Assembly (NCBI GenBank): GCA_021397835.1
Contig: JAJFZO010000902.1
Coordinates: 41,001-105,000 of the forward strand
Source of the DNA: Moringa oleifera
Lineage: Eukaryota; Streptophyta; Magnoliopsida; Brassicales; Moringaceae
DNA: 64,000 nt
Reading direction: 5' to 3'
Positions within the stretch are counted from its first letter, which is position 1. Every line of letters begins with the position of its first letter. Both the position numbers and the translations under genes were made by a program. This document shows positions 37,597-49,150 of this stretch, piece after piece. The notes under the pieces are model-generated. The model was given only the letters and a program-made list of their open reading frames with translations, searched no databases and was not told where the DNA came from.

Positions 37597-40178
37597 CACA
37601 TGCTTGATAATTTTTTCACGATTTTTCTCATTTTGTTGCCCAAGTTTTTCCCATCGATAAGGCCTTGGCAGCAGGGGTGTCACGCCTTGCCCAGGCTGGC
37701 TGTCGGGCTCGCTTGTTGCTAACGACCGACAATCGTGTCGTTGATCGTGCTGCGCAACGAGTCTGCCTAGGCAAGCCACGGCATCTGGATGCCATCCTGC
37801 ATCCGCCGCCTCGAGGGCTTGTGACGAAGCACTCCGCATGCTCAAAATCCCCCCAGCGATTTTGCCCTCGCGTAGCATGCATCATCATTAGCTTCGCCGC
37901 CCATACCGTCGAGCTTGTGTAGCCACATCCCAGCTCATTATCCCTCGATTTTTCTCATTTCGTTGCCCACGTTTTCCCACCGATGAGGCCTTGGCAGCAA
38001 AGGTGTCAAGGTTGGCCGTGTGGCTCGCTCATTACTAACGGCCGACGATCGTGTCGTCGATCGCGCTGTGCAACGAGTCCGCCTAGGCAAGCCTGGCGGT
38101 CGGGATCAAGCCCCACATTCGCCGCCTCGAGAGCCTGCGACGAAGCACTTCGCATGCTCAAAATCCCCCCAGCGATTTGGCCCTCGCGTAGCATGCATCA
38201 TCGTTAGGTTCACCGCCCACATCGTCTTGCTTGTGTAGCCACATCCCAGCTCATTATCCCACGATTTTTCTAATTTCGATGCCCGTGTTTTTCCCACCGA
38301 TGAGACCTTGGCTGCAGGGGTGTCTCGCCTTGCCCAGGCTGGCCGTGTGGCTCGCTCATTGCTAACGGTCGATGATCGTGTCGTCTATCGCGCTGCGCAA
38401 CGAGTCTGTCGAGGCAAGCCTGGGCGTTGGGATCCAGCTGCACATCCGCCACCTCGTTGGCCTGCGACGAAGCAACCACATGCTCAAAATCCCCCCAGCG
38501 ATTTGGCCCTCACGTAGTGTGCATCATCGTTAGCTTCGCCGCCTACACCGTCGAGCTTGTGTAGCCACATCCCAGCTCATTATCCCACGATTTTTCTCAT
38601 TTCGTTGCCCCTGTTTTTCCCACCGATGGGGCGTTGGCAGCAGAGGTGTCACACCTTGCCTAGGCTGGCCGTGTGGCTCGCTCATCGCTAACGGTTGACG
38701 ATCGTATCTTCGATCGTGCTGCGCAATGAGTCCACCTAGGAAAGCCTGGGCATCGGGATCCTACCCTGCATCCACTGCTTCGAGAGCCTGCGACGAAGCA
38801 CTCCGCATGCTCAAAATCCCCCTAGCAATTTGGCCCTCGCGTAGCATGCATCATCGTTAGCTTCACCGCCCACACCGTCGAGTTTGTGTAGCCGCATCCT
38901 AGCCCATTATCCCACGATTTCTGTCATTTCGATGCCCACATTTTTCCCACCAATGAGGCCTTAGCAATAGGGGTGTCACGCCTTGCCCAGCTTGGCTGTC
39001 GGGCTCGCTTGTTGCTAACGACCGACGATCGTGCTGCGCAACGAGTCTGCCTAGGCAAGCCGTGGCATCGGGATCCCATCCTGCACCCACCTCCTCGAGG
39101 GCTTGTGACGAAGCACTCCGCATGCTCAAAATCCCCCCAGCGATTTGGCCCCCGCGTAGCATGCATCATCATTAGCTTCGCCGCCCATACCGTCGAGCTT
39201 GTGTAGCCACATCCCAGCTCATTATCCCTCGATTTTTCTCATTTCGTTGCCCACGTTTTTCCCACCAATGAGGCCTTGGCAGCAGAGGTGTCCAGGCTGG
39301 CCGTGTGGCTCGCTCATTACTAACGGTCGACGATCGTGTCGTCGATCGTGCTGCGCAACAAGTCCGCCTAGGCAAGCCTGCGTGTCGGGATCAAGCCCTA
39401 CATCCGCAGCCTCGAGAGCCTGCGACGAAGCACTTCGCATGCTCAAAATCCCCCCAGCGATTTGGCCCTCGTGTAGCATGCATCATCGTTAGGTTCGCCG
39501 CCCACATTGTCTTGCTTGTGTAGCCACATCCCAGCTCATTATCCCACAATTTTTCTAATTTCGGTGCCCGTGTTTTTCCCACCGATGAGACCTTGGCTGC
39601 AGGGGTTTCTCGCCTTGCCCAGGCTGGCCGTGTAGCTCGCTCATTGCTAACGGCCGATGATCGTGTCGTCTATCGCGCTGCGCAATGAGTCCGTCGAGGC
39701 AAGCCTGGGCGTTGGGATCCAGCTGCACATCTGTCACCTCATTGGCCTGCGACGAAGCAACCACATGCTCAAAATCCCCCTAGCGATTTGGCCCTCACGT
39801 AGTATGCATCATCGTTAGCTTCGCCGTCCACGCCGTTGAGCTTGTGTAGCCATATTCCAGCTCATTATCCCACGATTTTTCTCATTTCGTTGCCCCTGTT
39901 TTTCCCACCGATTAGGACTTGGCAGTAGAGGTGTCACGCCTTGCCCAGGCTGGCCGTGTGGCTCGCTCAATGCTAACGGCCGACGATCGTGTCGTCGATC
40001 GCGCTGCGCAACGAGTCCGCCTAGGCAAACCTGGCCGTTGGGATCCTGCCCCGCATCCGCCGCCTCGAAGGCCTACGATGAAGCAGTCCGCATGCTCAAA
40101 ATCCCTCCAGCAATTTGGCCCTCGCGTAGCATGCATCATCATTAGGTTCGCAGGCCCACACCGTTAAGCAGGTGTAGC
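37597..40178 (+). repeat. Sat1 four-monomer higher-order repeat (1,296 and 1,286 bp)
   Basis: Monomers at 37,597, about 37,920 and about 38,240 recur at 38,893, about 39,210 and about 39,525 in the same order. The intervening monomer (38,570-38,892) has CTTCGATCGTGCTGCG and matches the one that precedes this group in block L (about 15,930-16,260). The last monomer (39,850-40,178) matches the one that follows it in L. So L, R and this locus share one repeating order, present once in L and R and nearly twice here. Confidence 0.82.
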
Positions 40179-40831
40179 CACATCCCAGCTCATTATCCCA
40201 TGATTTTTCTCATTTCGTTGCCCATGTTTTTCCCACCGATTAGGACTTGGCAGTAGAGGTGTCACGCCTTTCCCAGGCTGGTCGTGTGGCTCGCTCATTG
40301 CTAACGGTCGACAATAGTGTCGTCGATCGCGCTGCGTAACGAGTTCGCCTAAGCAAGCCTGGGCATCGGGATCCAGCCCCGCATCCGCCGCCTCGATGGC
40401 CTGCGACGAAGCACTCTGCATGCTCAAAATCCCCCCAACAATTTGGGCCTCCCATAGCATGCATCATCGTTAGCTTCGTCGCCCACACCGTCAAGCTTTT
40501 GTAGCCACATCCTTGATCATTTTTCCACGATTTTTCTCATTTTTTTACCCAAGTTTTTCCCACCGATAAGGCCTTGGCAGCAGGGGTGTCACGCCTTGCC
40601 TAGGCTGGCCGTGTGGCTCGCTCATTGCTAATGGCCGACGATCGTATCGTCGATCGCGCTGTGCAACGAGTCCGCCTAGGCAAGCCTGCGCATCGGGATC
40701 CTGCGCTGCATCCGCCGCTTCGAGGGCCTGCGACGAAGCACTCCGCATGCACAAAATCCCCCCAGCGATTTGCCCTCGCGTAGCATGCATCATCGTTAGC
40801 TTCGCCGCCTAACTCGTCAAGCTTGTATAGC
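40179..40831 (+). repeat. Sat1, two monomers between higher-order repeats
   Basis: The first monomer (40,179 to about 40,505) carries GATTAGGACTTGG and CCTTTCCCAGGC and looks like a recombinant of two types. The second has the CGCCTAACTCGTC and GTATAGCC ending also seen at 7.4, 34.7 and 35.3 kb. Confidence 0.7.
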
Positions 40832-43800
40832 CACATCCCAGCTCATTATCCCATTATTTTTCTCATTTTGTTGCCCACATTTTTCCCACGGATGAGGCCT
40901 TGGCAGCAGGGGTGCCCAGGCTGGCCGTGTGGCTCGCTCATTGCTAACGACCGATGATCGTGTCGTCGATCGCCCTGCGCAACGAGTCCACCTAGGCAAA
41001 CCTAGGTGTCGGGATCAAGCCCCGCATCCGTCGCCTCGAGAGCCTGCGACGAAGCACTCCGCATTCTCAAAATCCCCCCAGCGATTTCTCCCTCGCGTAG
41101 CATGCATCATCGTTAGGTTCGCCGCCCACACCATCGAGCTTATGTAGCCACATAACCCAACTCATTATCCCACGATTTTTCTAATTTCGATGCCCATGTT
41201 TTTCCCAGCGATGAGGCCTTGGCTGCAGGGGTGTCACGCCTTGCCCAAGCTCGCCGTGTGGCTCGATCATTGCTAACGGTCGATGATCGTGTCGTCGATA
41301 GCGCTGCGCAACGAGTCCGCCGAGGCAAGCCTGGGGGTTTGGATACAGCTGCACATCCACCACCTCGTTGGCCTGCGACGAAGCACTCCGCATGCTCAAA
41401 ATCCCCCTAGCGATTTGGCCCTCGCGTAGCATCCGTCGTCGTTAGCTTCGTCGCCCACGCCGTCGAGCTTTTGTAGCCACATCCCAACTTATTATCTCAC
41501 GATTTTTCTCATTTCAATGCGCACATTTTTCCCACCGATGAGGGCTTGGCAGCAGGGATGCCACGCTTGCCCAGGCTGGCCGTGTGGCTCGCTCATTGCT
41601 AACGGTCGATGATAGTGTCGTCGATCGCGCTACGCAACGAGCTCGCCAAGGCAAGCCTGGGCATCGAGAACCAGCCCCGCATCCGTCGCCTCGACGGCCT
41701 GCGACGAAGCACTCTGCATGCTCAAAATCCCTCCAGCGATTTGGCCCTCGCGAAGCATGCATCATCGTTAGCTTCGTCGCACACACCTTCGAGTTTGTGT
41801 AGCCACATCCCAGCTCATTATCCCATGATTTTTCTCATTTCACTGCCCATGTTTTTCCCACCGATAAGGCCTTCGCGGCAGGGGTGTCACGCTTTTCCCA
41901 GGCTGGCCGTGTGGCTCGCTCATTGCTAACGGTCGACGATAGTGTCGTCGATCGCGCTGCGCAACGAGTTCGCCTAGGCAAGCCTGGGCATCGGGATCCA
42001 ACCTCACATCCACCACCTCGAGGGCCTGCGACGAAGCACTCCGCATGCTCAAAATTCCCCCCAACGATTTGGCCCTCGCGTAGCATGCATCATCGGTAGC
42101 TTCGCCGCCCAACCTGTCGAGCTTCTATAGCCACATCCCAGCTCATTATCCCGTTATTTTTCTCATTTCGTTGCCTACATTTTCCCCACCGATGAGGCCT
42201 TGGTAGCAGAGGTGCCCAGGCTGGCCGTGTGGCTCGCTCATTGCAAAAGGCCGACAATCGTGTGGTCGATCGCGCTGCACAACGAGTCCACCTAGGCAAA
42301 CCTAGGTGTCGGGATCAAGCCCCACATCCACTACCTCGAGAGACTGCGACGAAGCACTCCGCATGCTCAAAATCCCCCCAGCGATTTCGCCCTCGCGTAG
42401 CATGCATCATCGTTAGGTTCGTCGCCCACACCGTCGAGCTTGTGTAGCCATATCCCAGCTCATTATCCCATGATTTTTCTAATTTTGATGCCCGTGTTTT
42501 TCCCATCGATGAGGCCTTGGCTGCAGGGGTGTCACGCCTTGCCCTGGCTGGCCGTGTGGCTCGCACATTGCCAACGGTCGATGATCGTGTCGTCGATCGC
42601 GCTGAGCAACGAGTCCGCTGAGGCAAGCCTTGGGGTTTGGATACAGCTACACATCCGCCACCTCGTTGGCCTGCGACGAAGCACTCCGCATGTTCAAAAT
42701 CCCCCTAGAGATTTGGCCCTCGCGTAGCATGCATCATCGTTAGGTTCGCAAGCCCACACCGTCAAGCAGGTGTAGCCACATCCCAGCTCATTTTCCCACG
42801 ATTTTTCTCATTTGATTGCCCACGTTTTTCCCACCAATAAGGCCTTCGCAGCAGGGGTGTCATGCCTTTCCCAGGCCGGCCGTGTGGCTCGCTCATTGCT
42901 AACGGTCGACAATAGTGTCGTCGATCGCGCTGCGCAACGAGCTCGCCTAGGCAAGCCTGGGCATCGGGATCCAACCTCGCATCCGTCGCCTCGACGGCCT
43001 GCGACGAAGCACTCTGCATGCTCAAAATCCCTCCAGCGATTTGGCCCTCGCGTAGCTTACATCATCGTTAGCTTCGCCGCACACACCGTCGAGTTTGTGT
43101 AGCCACATCCCAGCTCATTATCCCATGATTGTTCTCATTTCGTTGCCCACGTTTTTCCCACCGATGAGGCCTTCACAACAGGGGTGTCACGCCTTTCCCA
43201 TGCTGGCCGTGCAGCTCGCTCATTGCTAACGGTCGACGATAGTAGCGTCCATCGCGCTGCGCAACAAGCTCGCCTAGGCAAGCCTGGGCATCGGGATCCA
43301 ACCTCAAATCTGCCACCTCGAGGGCCTGCGACGAAGCACTCTGCATGCTCAAAATTCCCCCTAACGATTTGGCCCTTGCGTAGCATGCATCATCGTTAGC
43401 TTCGTCGCCCAACCCGTCGAGCTTCTATAGCCACATCCCAGCTCATTATCCCATTATTTTTCTCATTTTGTTGCCTACATTTTTCCCACCGATGAGGCCT
43501 TGGTAGCAGGGGTGCCCAGGCTGGCCGTGTGGCTCGCTCATTGCTAACGGCCGACGATCGTGTCGTCGATCGCGCTGCACAACGAGTCCGCCTAGGCAAA
43601 CCTGGGTGTCATGATCAAGCCCCGCATCCGCCGCCTCGAGAGCCTGCGACGAAGCACTCCGCATGCTCAAAATCCCCCCAGCGATTTCGCCCTCGCGTAG
43701 CATGCTTCATCGTTAGGTTCGTTGCCCACACCGTCGAGCTTGTGTAGCCATATCCCAGCTCATTATCCCACGATTTTTCTAATTTCGATGCCCGTGTTTT

Positions 43801-46347
43801 TCCCATCGATGAGGCCTTCGCTGCAGGGGTATCACGCCTTGCCCAGGCTGGCCGTGTGGCTCGCTCATTGCTAACGGCCGATGATCATGTCGTCGATCGT
43901 GCTGTGCAACGAGTCCGCCGAGGCAAGCCTGGGCGTGGGGATCCAACTGCACATCCGCCACTTCGTTGGCCTGCGACGAAGCACTCCGCATGCTCAAAAT
44001 CACCCCAGCGATTTGGCCCTCGCGTAGCATGCATCATCGTTAGCTTCGCCGCCCACACCGTCGAGCTTGTGTAGCCGCATCCCAGCTCATTATCTCATGA
44101 TTTTTCTCATCACGTTGCCCACATTTTTTCCACCGATCAGGCCTTGGCAGCAGGGATGCCACGCCTTGCCCAGGCTGGCCGTGTGGCTCGCTCATTGCTA
44201 ACGGCCGACGATCGTGTCGTCGATCGCGCTGTGCAAAGAGTCCGCCGAGGCAAACCTGGGCGTCGGGATCCAGCCCCGCATCTGCTGGCTCAAGGGCCTA
44301 CGAAGAAGCACTCCGCATACTCAAAATCCCTCCAATAATTTGGCCCTCGCGTAGCATGCATCATCGTTAGTTTCGCCGCCCAACTCGTCGAGCTTCTATA
44401 GCCACATCCCAGCTCATTATCCCTTGATTTTTCTCATTTCATTGCCCAAAATTTTCCCACGAATGAGGCCTTGGCAGCAGGGGTGCCCAGGCTGGCCGTG
44501 TGGCTCGCTCATTGCTAACGGCCGACGATCGTGTCGTCGATCGCGCTGCGCAACGAGTCCGCCTAGGCAAACCTAGGTGTCGGGATCAAGCCTCGCATTC
44601 GCCGCCTCGAGAGCCTGCGACGAAGCACTCCGCATGCTCAAAATCCCCTCAACGATTTCTCCCTCGCGTAGCATGCATCATCGTTAGGTTCGCCGCCCAC
44701 ACCGTCGAGTTTGTGCAGCCACATAACCCAGCTCATTATCCCATGATTTTTCTAATTTCGATGCCCGTGTTTTTCCCACCGATGAGGCCTTGGCTGCAGG
44801 GGTGTCACACCTTGCCCAGGCTCGCCGTGTGGCTCGCTCATTGCTAACGGCCGATGATCGTGTCGTCGATCGCGCTGCGCAACAAGTCCGCCGAGGCAAG
44901 CTTGGGGGTTTGGATACAGCTGCACATCCGCCACCTCATTGGCCTGCGACGAAGCACTCCGCATGCTCAAAATCCTCCTAGCGATTTGGCCCTCGCGTAG
45001 CATGCATCATCGTTAGCTTCGCCGCCCACGCCGTCGAGCTTGTGTAGCCATATCCCAACTCATTATCTCACGATTTTTCTCATTTTAATGCGCACATTTG
45101 TCCCACCGATTAGGCTTTGGCAGTATGGATGCCACGCCTTGCCCAGGCTGGCCGTGTGGCTCGCCCATTGCTAACGGCTGACGATCGTGTCGTCGATCGC
45201 GCTGCACAACAAGTCCGCCAAGGCAAACCTGGGCATCCGGATCCAGCCCCGCATCCACTGCCTCGAGGGCCTACGACGAAGCACTTCGCATACTCAAAAT
45301 CGCCCTAGCGATTTGTCCCTCGCGTAGCATGCGTCATCGTTAGGTTCGCAAGCCCACACGGTCAAGCAGGTGTAGCCACATCCCAGCTCATTATCCCATG
45401 ATTTTTCTCATTTCGTTGCCCACGTTTTTCCCACCGATGAGGCCTTCGCAGCAGGGGTGTCACGCCTTTCCCAGGCTGGCCGTGTGGCTCGCTCATTGCT
45501 AACGGTCGACGATAGTGTCGTCGATCGCGCTGCGCAACGAGTTCGCCTAGGCAAGCCTGGGCATCAGGATCCAACCTCACATCCGCCACCTCGAGGGCCT
45601 GCGACGAAGCACTCCGCATGCTCAAAATTTTGCCCAACGATTTGGCCCTCGCGTAGCATGCATCATCGTTAGCTTCGCCGCCCAACACATCGAGCTTCTA
45701 TAGCCACATCCCAGCTCATTATCCCATTATTTTTCTCATTTCGTTGCCTACATTTTTCCCACCGATGAGGCCTTGGTAGCAAGGGTGCCCAGGCTGGCCG
45801 TGTTGCTCGCTCATTGCTAACGGCCGACGATCGTGTCGTCGATCGCGCTGCGCAACGAGTCCGCCTAGGCAAACCTGGGTGTCATGATCAAGCCCCACAT
45901 CCGCTGCCTCGAGAGCCTGCGACGAAGCACTCCGCATGCTCAAAATCCCCCCAACGATTTCGCCCTCACGTAGCATGCATCATCGTTAGGTTCGTCGCCC
46001 ACACCGTCGAGCTTGTGTAGCCATATCCCAGCTCATTATCCCACGATTTTTTAATTTCGATGCCCGTGTTTTTCCCATCGATGAGGCCTGAGCTGCAGGG
46101 GTGTCACGCCTTGCCCAAGCTGGCCGTGTGGCTCGCTCATTGCTAACGGCCGATGATCATGTCATCGATCGTGCTGCACAACGAGTCCGCCGAGGCAAGC
46201 CTGGGCGTGGGGATCCAGCTGTACATCCGCCACTTTGTTGGCTTGCGACGAAGCACTACGCATGCTCCAAATCACCCCAGCGATTTGGCCCTCGCGTAGC
46301 ATGCATCATCATTAGCTTCGCCGCCCACACTGTCGAGCTTCTATAGC
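40832..46347 (+). repeat. Sat1 eleven-monomer higher-order repeat (~3,571 bp), about 1.5 units
   Basis: Unit 1 runs 40,832-44,402. Unit 2 begins at 44,403 and stays in step to about 46,340 (offset 3,571-3,573). Nested inside, about 43,110-44,085 matches about 45,383-46,358 at 2,273 bp (seven monomers), and about 41,811-42,430 matches about 43,111-43,730 at 1,300 bp (four monomers). The second monomers from the left ends of the two units (41.5 and 45.1 kb) have diverged in type, so the match is not perfect throughout. Confidence 0.78.
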
Positions 46348-48290
46348 CGCATCCTAGCTCATTATCTTACGATGTTTCTCATCTCGTTGCCCACATTTTT
46401 CCCACCGATGAGGCCTTGGCAGCAGGGATGCCACGCCTTGCCCAGGCTGGCCGTGTGGCTCGCTCGTTGCTAACGGCCGACGATCGTGTCGTCGACCGCG
46501 CTGCGCAACGAGTCTGCCTAGGCAAGCCTCGCCATCTGGATCCAGCCCTGCATCTGTCGCCTCGAGGGCCTGCGACGAAGCACTCCGCATGCTCAAAATC
46601 CCCCTAGCGATTTGGCCCTCGCGTAGCATGCATTATCATTAGCTTCGCCGCCCACACCGTCGAGCTTGTGTAGCCACATCCCAGCTCATTATCCTTCGAT
46701 TTTTCTCCTTTCGTTGCCCACGTTTTTCCTATCGATGAGGCCTTGACAGTAGAGGTATCACACCTTGCCCAGGCTGGCTGTATGGCTCGCTCATTGCTAA
46801 CGGCCGACGATCGTGTCGTCGATCACGCTGCGCAACGAGTCCGCCGAGGGAAGCCTTGGGATTGAGATCCAGCCCTGCATCCGCCGCCTCGAGGGCCTGC
46901 GACGAAGCACTCTGCATGCTTAAAATCCCCCCAGCGATTTGGCCCTCGCGTAGCATGCATCGTCGCTAGGTTTGCCGCCCACACAGTTGAGCTTGTGTAG
47001 CCACATCCCGGCTCATTATCCCACGATTTTTCTCATTTCATTGCCCACGTTTTTCCCACTTATGAGGCCTTGGCAGCAGGGGTATCACGCCTTTTCCAGG
47101 CTGGCCGTGTGGCTCGCTCATTGCTAACGGCCGACGATAATGTTGTCGATCGCGCTGCGCAACGAGTCCGCCGAGGCAAGCCTGGGCATCGGGATCCTGC
47201 CCTGCATCCGCCGCTTCGAGGGCCTGCAACGAAGCACTCCCCATGCACAAAATCCCCTCAGTGATTTGGCCTTTGCGCAGCATGCATCATCGTTAGCTTC
47301 ACCGCCCACACCGTCGAGTTTGTCTAACTACATCCCAGCTCATTATCCTACAATTTATCTCGTTTCATTGCCCATGTTTTTCCCACCGATGAGGCCTTAG
47401 CAAAAGGGGTGTCACGCCTTGCCCAGGCTGGCTGTCTGGCTCGCTTGTTGCTAACGACCGACGATCATGTCGTCGATCGCGCTGCGCAATGAGTCCGCCT
47501 AGGCAAGCCTAGGCATCGGGATCCAGCCCCACATCCACCGCCTCAAGGGCCTACGACGAAGCACTCCGCATGCTCAAAATCCCTTCAGCGATTTGGCACT
47601 CGCGTAGCATGCATCATCGTTAGGATCACAGCCCACACCGTCGAGCTTGTGTAGCCACGTGCCAGCTCATTATCCCACGATTTTTCTCATTTCGTTGCCC
47701 CCGTTTTTCCCACCGATGAGGCCTTGGCAGCAGAGGTGTCACGCCTTGCCCAGGTTGGCCGTGTGGCTCGCTCATTATTAACGGCCGACGATCGTGTCGT
47801 CAATCACGCTGCGCAACGAGTCCGCCTAAGCAAACCTGGGCGTCGGGATCCAGCCCAGCATCCGCCGCCTCGAGGGCCTACGACGAAGCACTCCGCATGC
47901 TCAAAATCCCCACAACGATTTGGCCCTCGCGTAGCATGCATCATTGTTAGATTCGCCGCCCAACCCATCGAGCTTGTATAGCCACATCCCAGCTCATTAT
48001 CCCATTATTTTTCTCATTTCGTTACCCACATTTTTCCTACCGATGAGGCCTTGGCAGCAAGGGTGCCCAGGCTGGCCGTGTGGCTCGCTCATTCCTAACG
48101 GCCGACGATCGTGTCTTCGATCGTGCTGCGCAATGAGTCCACCTAGGCAAGCCTGGGCATCGGGATCCTACCCTACATCCACTGCTTCGAGGGCCTGCGA
48201 CGAAGCACTCCGCATGCACAAAATCCCCCCAGCAATTTGGCCCTCGCGTAGCATGCATCATCGTTAGCTTCGCCGCCCACACCGTCGAGT
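46020..48290 (+). repeat. Shortened third copy of part of block L
   Basis: Matches are in the same order as in block L: 11.4-12.2 kb to 46.05-46.85 kb (offset about 34,660), 13.68-14.06 kb to 47.04-47.42 kb (offset 33,361), about 15.0-15.3 kb to 47.7-47.97 kb (offset 32,693) and about 15.6 kb to 47,974 (offset 32,367). The last full part, from about 48,090, matches about 16.07 kb. The rare AATTTATCTCGTTTCATTG in both copies is a strong marker. About four monomers are missing after 46.85 kb. This copy keeps L sequence that block R has lost. Confidence 0.78.
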
Positions 48291-48626
48291 TTGTCTAGCT
48301 ACATCCTAGCTTATTATCCCATAATTTCTTTCGTTTCGTTGCCCATGTTTTTCCCACCTATGAGGCCTTAGCAACAGGGTTGTCACGGCTTGCCCAGGCT
48401 GGCTGTTTGGCTCGCTTATTGCTAACGGCCGACGATTGTTTCGTCGATCGCGCTGCGCAATGAGTCCGCCTAGGCAAGCCGGAGCGTCGGGATCCAGCCC
48501 CGCATCCGTCACCTCGAGGGCCTGCGACGAAGCACTCCGCATGCTCAACATCCCCCCAATGATTTGGCCCTCACGTAGCATGCATCATCGTTAGCTTCGC
48601 CGCCCACACCGTCGAGTGTGTGTAGC

Positions 48627-48713
48627 CACATCCCAGCTCATTATCCCGTGATTATTCTCGCTTCGTTGCGCACGTTTTTCCCATCGATGAGGCCTTGGCA
48701 GCAGGAGTGCCTA
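48627..48713 (+). repeat. Terminal partial Sat1 monomer, S-like
   Basis: The array's last 87 bp carry GATTATTCTCGCTTCGTTGC, the hallmark of subfamily S, after a monomer with CTCACGTAGC. Sat1 similarity stops about at GTGCCTA (48,707-48,713), within the monomer. Everything to the right lacks Sat1. Confidence 0.85.
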
Positions 48714-48722
48714 AGCCCAGCG

Positions 48723-48745
48723 CCTGCCCATGTGGGATGGGCAGG
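48723..48745. repeat. Perfect inverted repeat, 9-bp arms, 5-nt loop
   Basis: CCTGCCCAT (48,723-48,731) is separated by GTGGG from its exact reverse complement ATGGGCAGG (48,737-48,745). It lies ten bases from the last Sat1 base. Confidence 0.9.
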
Positions 48746-48770
48746 GGGGGAGGCACGCATGGCCTGTTGG

Positions 48771-48788
48771 CACCCAGCAAGCTGGGTG
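48771..48788. repeat. Perfect inverted repeat, 8-bp arms, 2-nt loop
   Basis: CACCCAGC (48,771-48,778), AA, then GCTGGGTG (48,781-48,788), an exact palindrome around a two-base centre. It is the second such structure within 75 bp of the satellite edge. Confidence 0.9.
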
Positions 48789-49150
48789 ACCACCTCCCCC
48801 CTAAAAAGTCTTAAATGAAATTTCACTCCAGGCAGGAGGAAACATCAATATGTCTGAGCCGTTATAATGGGTATAAAAAATTATTTACTTGGATTTTTGA
48901 GCTGAAATTTTGTACATAAATGGAGAATAATCATATGTACCACTAGAAAAAATTTTAGAATTTTCTGGGCACTAAATTTTTTTTAATGAATTTTCTACAG
49001 CCGAAAATTGAAAAAATCATCAAAAATAGCCCGTGAGTCGAAATGATCCCAAACTTCAGGGGCAGACTCCTCATGAATTACACGAATTATTTGAGTCATT
49101 TTGGGACCAATTTCATGATAAAAAGACGGTCAATTCATAACAATTTCGCA

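Larger units (their letters stand above)
1..48713 (+). repeat. Sat1: ~325-bp tandem satellite array (about 150 monomers)
   Basis: The landmark CACATC-CAGCTCATTATC recurs every 324-328 bp from the first base to about 48,7 kb, always in the same orientation. In order, each monomer carries an AT-richer segment with GATTTTTCTCATTT, then CACCGATGAGGCCTTGG, CCCAGGCTGGCC, a CGATCG-rich segment, CGCCTAGGCAAGCCTGGG, CCTCGAGGGCCT, AAATCCCCCCAGCGATTTGG and GTAGCATGCATCATCGTTAG. A clear example is 13,315-13,640. Monomers differ by scattered substitutions and small indels and fall into recognisable subfamilies. The array is open at the left edge of the window. The length is close to two nucleosomes, as in many plant satellites. 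I do not recognise the sequence as a named satellite. Open reading frames inside it exist only because the consensus has few stops; they are not genes. Confidence 0.97.
48714..49150. other. Non-satellite spacer between Sat1 and Sat2
   Basis: The first 85 bp are GC-rich and contain two perfect inverted repeats. From about 48,800 to 49,150 the sequence is AT-rich (for example AAAAAATTATTTACTTGG near 48,876 and an eight-T run near 48,977) and shows no similarity to either satellite. No open frame of note, no target-site duplication and no clear element end is visible. It could be a piece of a degraded transposable element or original flanking DNA. I do not recognise it. Confidence 0.75.

Noticed and set aside
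1..48713. Many open reading frames of 60-160 codons on both strands of Sat1, with similar predicted peptides
   Set aside because: They recur once per monomer, shift frame with every 1-bp indel, and occur in several frames at once. The period is generally not a multiple of three. They reflect the repeat consensus, not selection on a protein.
1..48713. CRISPR array, because of regular repeats
   Set aside because: The whole 325-bp period is conserved, with no short repeat and unique-spacer pattern, and there are no cas genes. The rRNA is plant nuclear.
1..48713. A CENP-B-box-like motif in Sat1 around TTCGTTGCCCACG
   Set aside because: It lacks the required A and CGGG positions of the box, and no such box is expected in plants.
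48714..49150. Solo LTR or other transposon between the arrays (a TGTTGG start near 48,765)
   Set aside because: No matching CA end, no target-site duplication, no polypurine or primer-binding site can be seen. Left as an unrecognised spacer.
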